Positions 5,404 through 7,379 of a stretch of DNA of 7,379 nt are shown in pieces (positions within the stretch are counted from its first letter, which is position 1; each line of letters opens with the position of its first letter). Location: positions 1 through 7,379 of the forward strand of contig CAZPJM010000255.1 in assembly GCA_964586865.1 (NCBI GenBank). Reading direction: 5' to 3'. Source of the stretch: REDI01 sp964586865 (GTDB taxonomy: Bacteria > Myxococcota_A > UBA796 > GCA-2862545). The notes under the pieces are model-generated. The model searched no databases and was not told where the DNA came from. It saw only the letters and a program-made list of their open reading frames with translations. Made by a program: the position numbers and the translations under genes.

Positions 5404-7365
5404 GTGGCCGTCTTGATCGGGCCCCTCTTCCTGGCGGGCCTGGCCTTGGCGGGCTGGTCCCTCGCGCGGGTCCTCTCCCCGGGGAGCGGTCCCGGCGAGG
5501 CCCTGATGCGGGCGGTGGTGGCGGCCTGGACCCTGGGGATCCTCCTCACCGAGGCCCTGCTGGGGCTCGGCGTCTTCGGGCCCGTGCCGGTGGGGCTGCT
5601 GGGCGGGGCCCTGGTACTCCTGGGTGGGCTCGTCGGCGGCCGCTCCGCCATGTCCGCCCTCGGGGACGTGCTGGGCTGGCTCCGGGCCCGGCGGGGCCTG
5701 GAGGCGATGGCCCTGGTGGCGGTGGGGGTGCTCTCCGTGGCCACCACGAGCCTGACCGTCGCCCTGTCCATCAGTGCGTGGGACAGCCTGCTCTACCACC
5801 TGCCCCTGGCTGCGGGCTGGGTGGTGGAGGGGAGGGTCCCCCAGCCGGTCGCCACCGATGCCTGGGACTACTACCAGCACTTCCCGCGGGCCGGCGACCA
5901 CCTGTGGGCCTGGATGATGGTGGGCGATCGGAGCATCCACGCCCTGCCGGTGGGGCTGATGGTGCTGGCCTCGTCGGTGCTGATCCAGCTCGGGGTGGCC
6001 CTCCGGGCGGCGGGGGCGCCCCCGGGTCGGGTGGGGCTCCTGATGGGGCTGGTGGTGCTGGTGCCGCCGCTGGTGCTGCAGTTCGAGGTGGCCGGCACCG
6101 ACCTGCAGATGCTCGGTCTGCTGCTGGCCCTGGCCCACCTGCTGGTGCTGGACCGCCAGCCCGACGCGGCGGGGTGGGCCGTGGCGGCCTTCGGGGTGGC
6201 CCTGGCCATCAAGGCCACCGCCGTGGCCTGGCTGCCGGTGGTGGTCCTGGCCGTGCTCCTCGCCCGCCGGCGACCCTGGGGTGCCCTGGCCCTCGGGGGG
6301 GCGGTGGCGTCCCTGCTCGTGGGGCCCGATCTCCTCTACAAGGGCCTGGTCCACGGCAACCCCCTGTACCCGGTGCCCCTGGGGCCCCTGCCCGGCGATC
6401 CGGTCCTCGCCGCCACCTTCTCGGGCGAGGTGCTCCGCTTCCGCCCGGTGGCGCCCTACGAGTCCTGGATCCACGCCGCGATGGTGGTGCTGCCCGCGGA
6501 GCGGCGGCTCGGTCCGGCGGCCCTGCTCTTGGCGGGCCTGGCGCTGGTGGGGGCCCTCCGGCACGCGCGGGGGCCCCGGTGGGCGCTGGCCGGCCTGGCG
6601 GTGCTGACGGTGCTGCCCTTCCTGACCCCGGGACGCTCGGTCTACATGGCGGTGTGGGGCGGGAACGTGGCCCGCCTCTGGCTTCCGGCGTGGGGGGCGC
6701 TGGCCCTGCTGGCGGCCCCGGCGGTGGGCGGTGTGCGTCCCTGGGTCCTGGCGCTGTTCGCGGGGGTGGCGGCGGTGCACACCCTGGGCTTCCTGGGCCC
6801 CGGGTGGCTCGACGCCGGCCCCGTGGCCTGGGGGGTGCTCGCCCTCGCCCTCGGCGCCACGGCCGCCATCGTGATGGCCCCGCCCCGGTGGGCTCGCTGG
6901 GGGCTCGTGGGGGCCCTGGCCGGCCTCCCGCTCGGGGTGCCCCTCCTCCAGCAGCCGCGCCTGAACGTGGCCCAGGAGGCCACGGTGGACCGGGCCGAGC
7001 CCACCTGGCGCGCCCTCGAGGAGGCCCCGCCGAGCACCGTGGCCGTGGTGACCGCCTTCGTCGGGGCCGGCCACCAGGACCTGCGCTTCCTCTGGCTCGG
7101 GGATCGCCTCCAGCATCGGCTGCTCCCCATCTCGCCCTACGCCGACGGCCGGCACCCGGACACGGCCTTCGGTCCCGTCGCAGCCCCCCTCGACGAGGCG
7201 GCCTGGCTGGAGCGCCTGAAGGCGGCCGGCGTGGATCGGGTGCTGGTCCGGCGGCCGGCGTGGGAGGGGGCCGAGGCGGCCTGGATCGCCGCGCGGCCCG
7301 GGCGCTTCGAGCTCGTGGCCCAGGACCCCACGGCCCGGCTCTACCGGGTCCTGGAGGTCCCATGA
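5404..7365 (+). CDS. Large GT-C-like membrane protein, probable lipid-linked-sugar glycosyltransferase
   Basis: A 653-residue integral membrane protein with about a dozen hydrophobic segments and a soluble C-terminal domain from about residue 519. The first large extracytoplasmic loop carries WDSLLYHLP at 126-134, followed by GWVVEGRVPQP; an acidic residue in this loop plus a His is the usual arrangement in bacterial GT-C proteins. AGTDLQ at 230-235, AIKATA at 268-273 and GNPLYPVP at 318-325 are patterns I associate with large uncharacterised GT-C proteins of O-antigen and exopolysaccharide loci. The C-terminal domain ends in an alpha/beta pattern (LKAAGVDRVLV, FELVAQDPTARLYRVL), also common there. 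GTG 5404 is chosen from GGAGGT at 5395. It differs from the GT-C gene upstream in length and motifs, so the two probably have different donors or acceptors. An O-antigen polymerase/ligase-like role is a less likely alternative. Its end overlaps the next gene as ATGA. Confidence 0.78.
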   Translation: MAVLIGPLFLAGLALAGWSLARVLSPGSGPGEALMRAVVAAWTLGILLTEALLGLGVFGPVPVGLLGGALVLLGGLVGGRSAMSALGDVLGWLRARRGLEAMALVAVGVLSVATTSLTVALSISAWDSLLYHLPLAAGWVVEGRVPQPVATDAWDYYQHFPRAGDHLWAWMMVGDRSIHALPVGLMVLASSVLIQLGVALRAAGAPPGRVGLLMGLVVLVPPLVLQFEVAGTDLQMLGLLLALAHLLVLDRQPDAAGWAVAAFGVALAIKATAVAWLPVVVLAVLLARRRPWGALALGGAVASLLVGPDLLYKGLVHGNPLYPVPLGPLPGDPVLAATFSGEVLRFRPVAPYESWIHAAMVVLPAERRLGPAALLLAGLALVGALRHARGPRWALAGLAVLTVLPFLTPGRSVYMAVWGGNVARLWLPAWGALALLAAPAVGGVRPWVLALFAGVAAVHTLGFLGPGWLDAGPVAWGVLALALGATAAIVMAPPRWARWGLVGALAGLPLGVPLLQQPRLNVAQEATVDRAEPTWRALEEAPPSTVAVVTAFVGAGHQDLRFLWLGDRLQHRLLPISPYADGRHPDTAFGPVAAPLDEAAWLERLKAAGVDRVLVRRPAWEGAEAAWIAARPGRFELVAQDPTARLYRVLEVP

Positions 7366-7379
7366 GCACGCACTACGAG
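7362..7379 (+). CDS. Start of a further coupled gene, truncated by the window end
   Basis: ATG at 7362-7364 overlaps the preceding TGA as ATGA and is preceded by GGAGGT at 7353-7358 with the same CCC spacer seen at 5404. Only six codons (MSTHYE) are visible, so no family can be named. The overlap implies it belongs to the same transcript and probably the same pathway. Confidence 0.6.

Noticed and set aside
3409..7155. A 1248-codon open frame on the minus strand across both GT-C genes and the gap between them.
   Set aside because: It is rich in His, Gly, Gln, Pro and Arg with no domain, membrane segment or motif, and it lies opposite two recognisable genes. Long stop-free antisense frames are expected at this GC content because A/T-containing stops are rare.
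1..7379. tRNA or rRNA genes, CRISPR arrays, insertion sequences or transposase fragments.
   Set aside because: No cloverleaf-like segment, spaced array, terminal inverted repeat pair or transposase motif was seen. The only direct-repeat array is the 15-bp one at 5335-5390, which has no spacers.

Overview
The window is about three-quarters G+C by eye, with strong G/C preference at third codon positions. All supported genes lie on the + strand and are tightly packed. This base composition, the gene types and the PEGA-like first protein suggest a high-GC Gram-negative bacterium, most plausibly a myxobacterium or relative (Myxococcota). That placement is inference: no rRNA or marker gene is present, and an actinobacterial source cannot be excluded.

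Layout: (1) 1-732 is the tail of an unrecognised protein with a PEGA-like segment and a Gly-rich, strand-like C-terminal half. (2) 733-801 is a short intergenic region with a GC-rich inverted repeat and an extended -10-like element. (3) 802-3643 plus 3640-5307 is a run of four closely coupled genes: a UDP-glucuronate decarboxylase-like SDR, a zinc-ribbon SAM methyltransferase, a UbiA-family polyprenyl-phosphate phosphoribosyltransferase-like enzyme and a multi-spanning GT-C type glycosyltransferase. (4) 5308-5403 is a 96-base gap with a 15-bp tandem repeat whose last full copy carries the same extended -10-like sequence. (5) 5404-7365 is a second large GT-C-like membrane protein. (6) From 7362 a further gene begins in ATGA overlap and runs off the window.

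Together the genes look like part of a cell-envelope glycan locus. The SDR would make UDP-xylose. The UbiA-like enzyme would place phosphoribose from PRPP on a polyprenyl phosphate. The two GT-C proteins are of the type that uses polyprenyl-phosphate-linked sugars on the outer face of the inner membrane. The methyltransferase would decorate a sugar or another intermediate. The most interesting proposal is a lipid-linked pentose pathway resembling the mycobacterial DPPR/DPA route; it is inferred from motifs and order, and the expected DprE1/DprE2-type epimerases are not in the window. The best direct sequence observation is that two promoter/leader regions 4.6 kb apart share an identical 10-mer and an identical 8-mer at exactly the same spacing.
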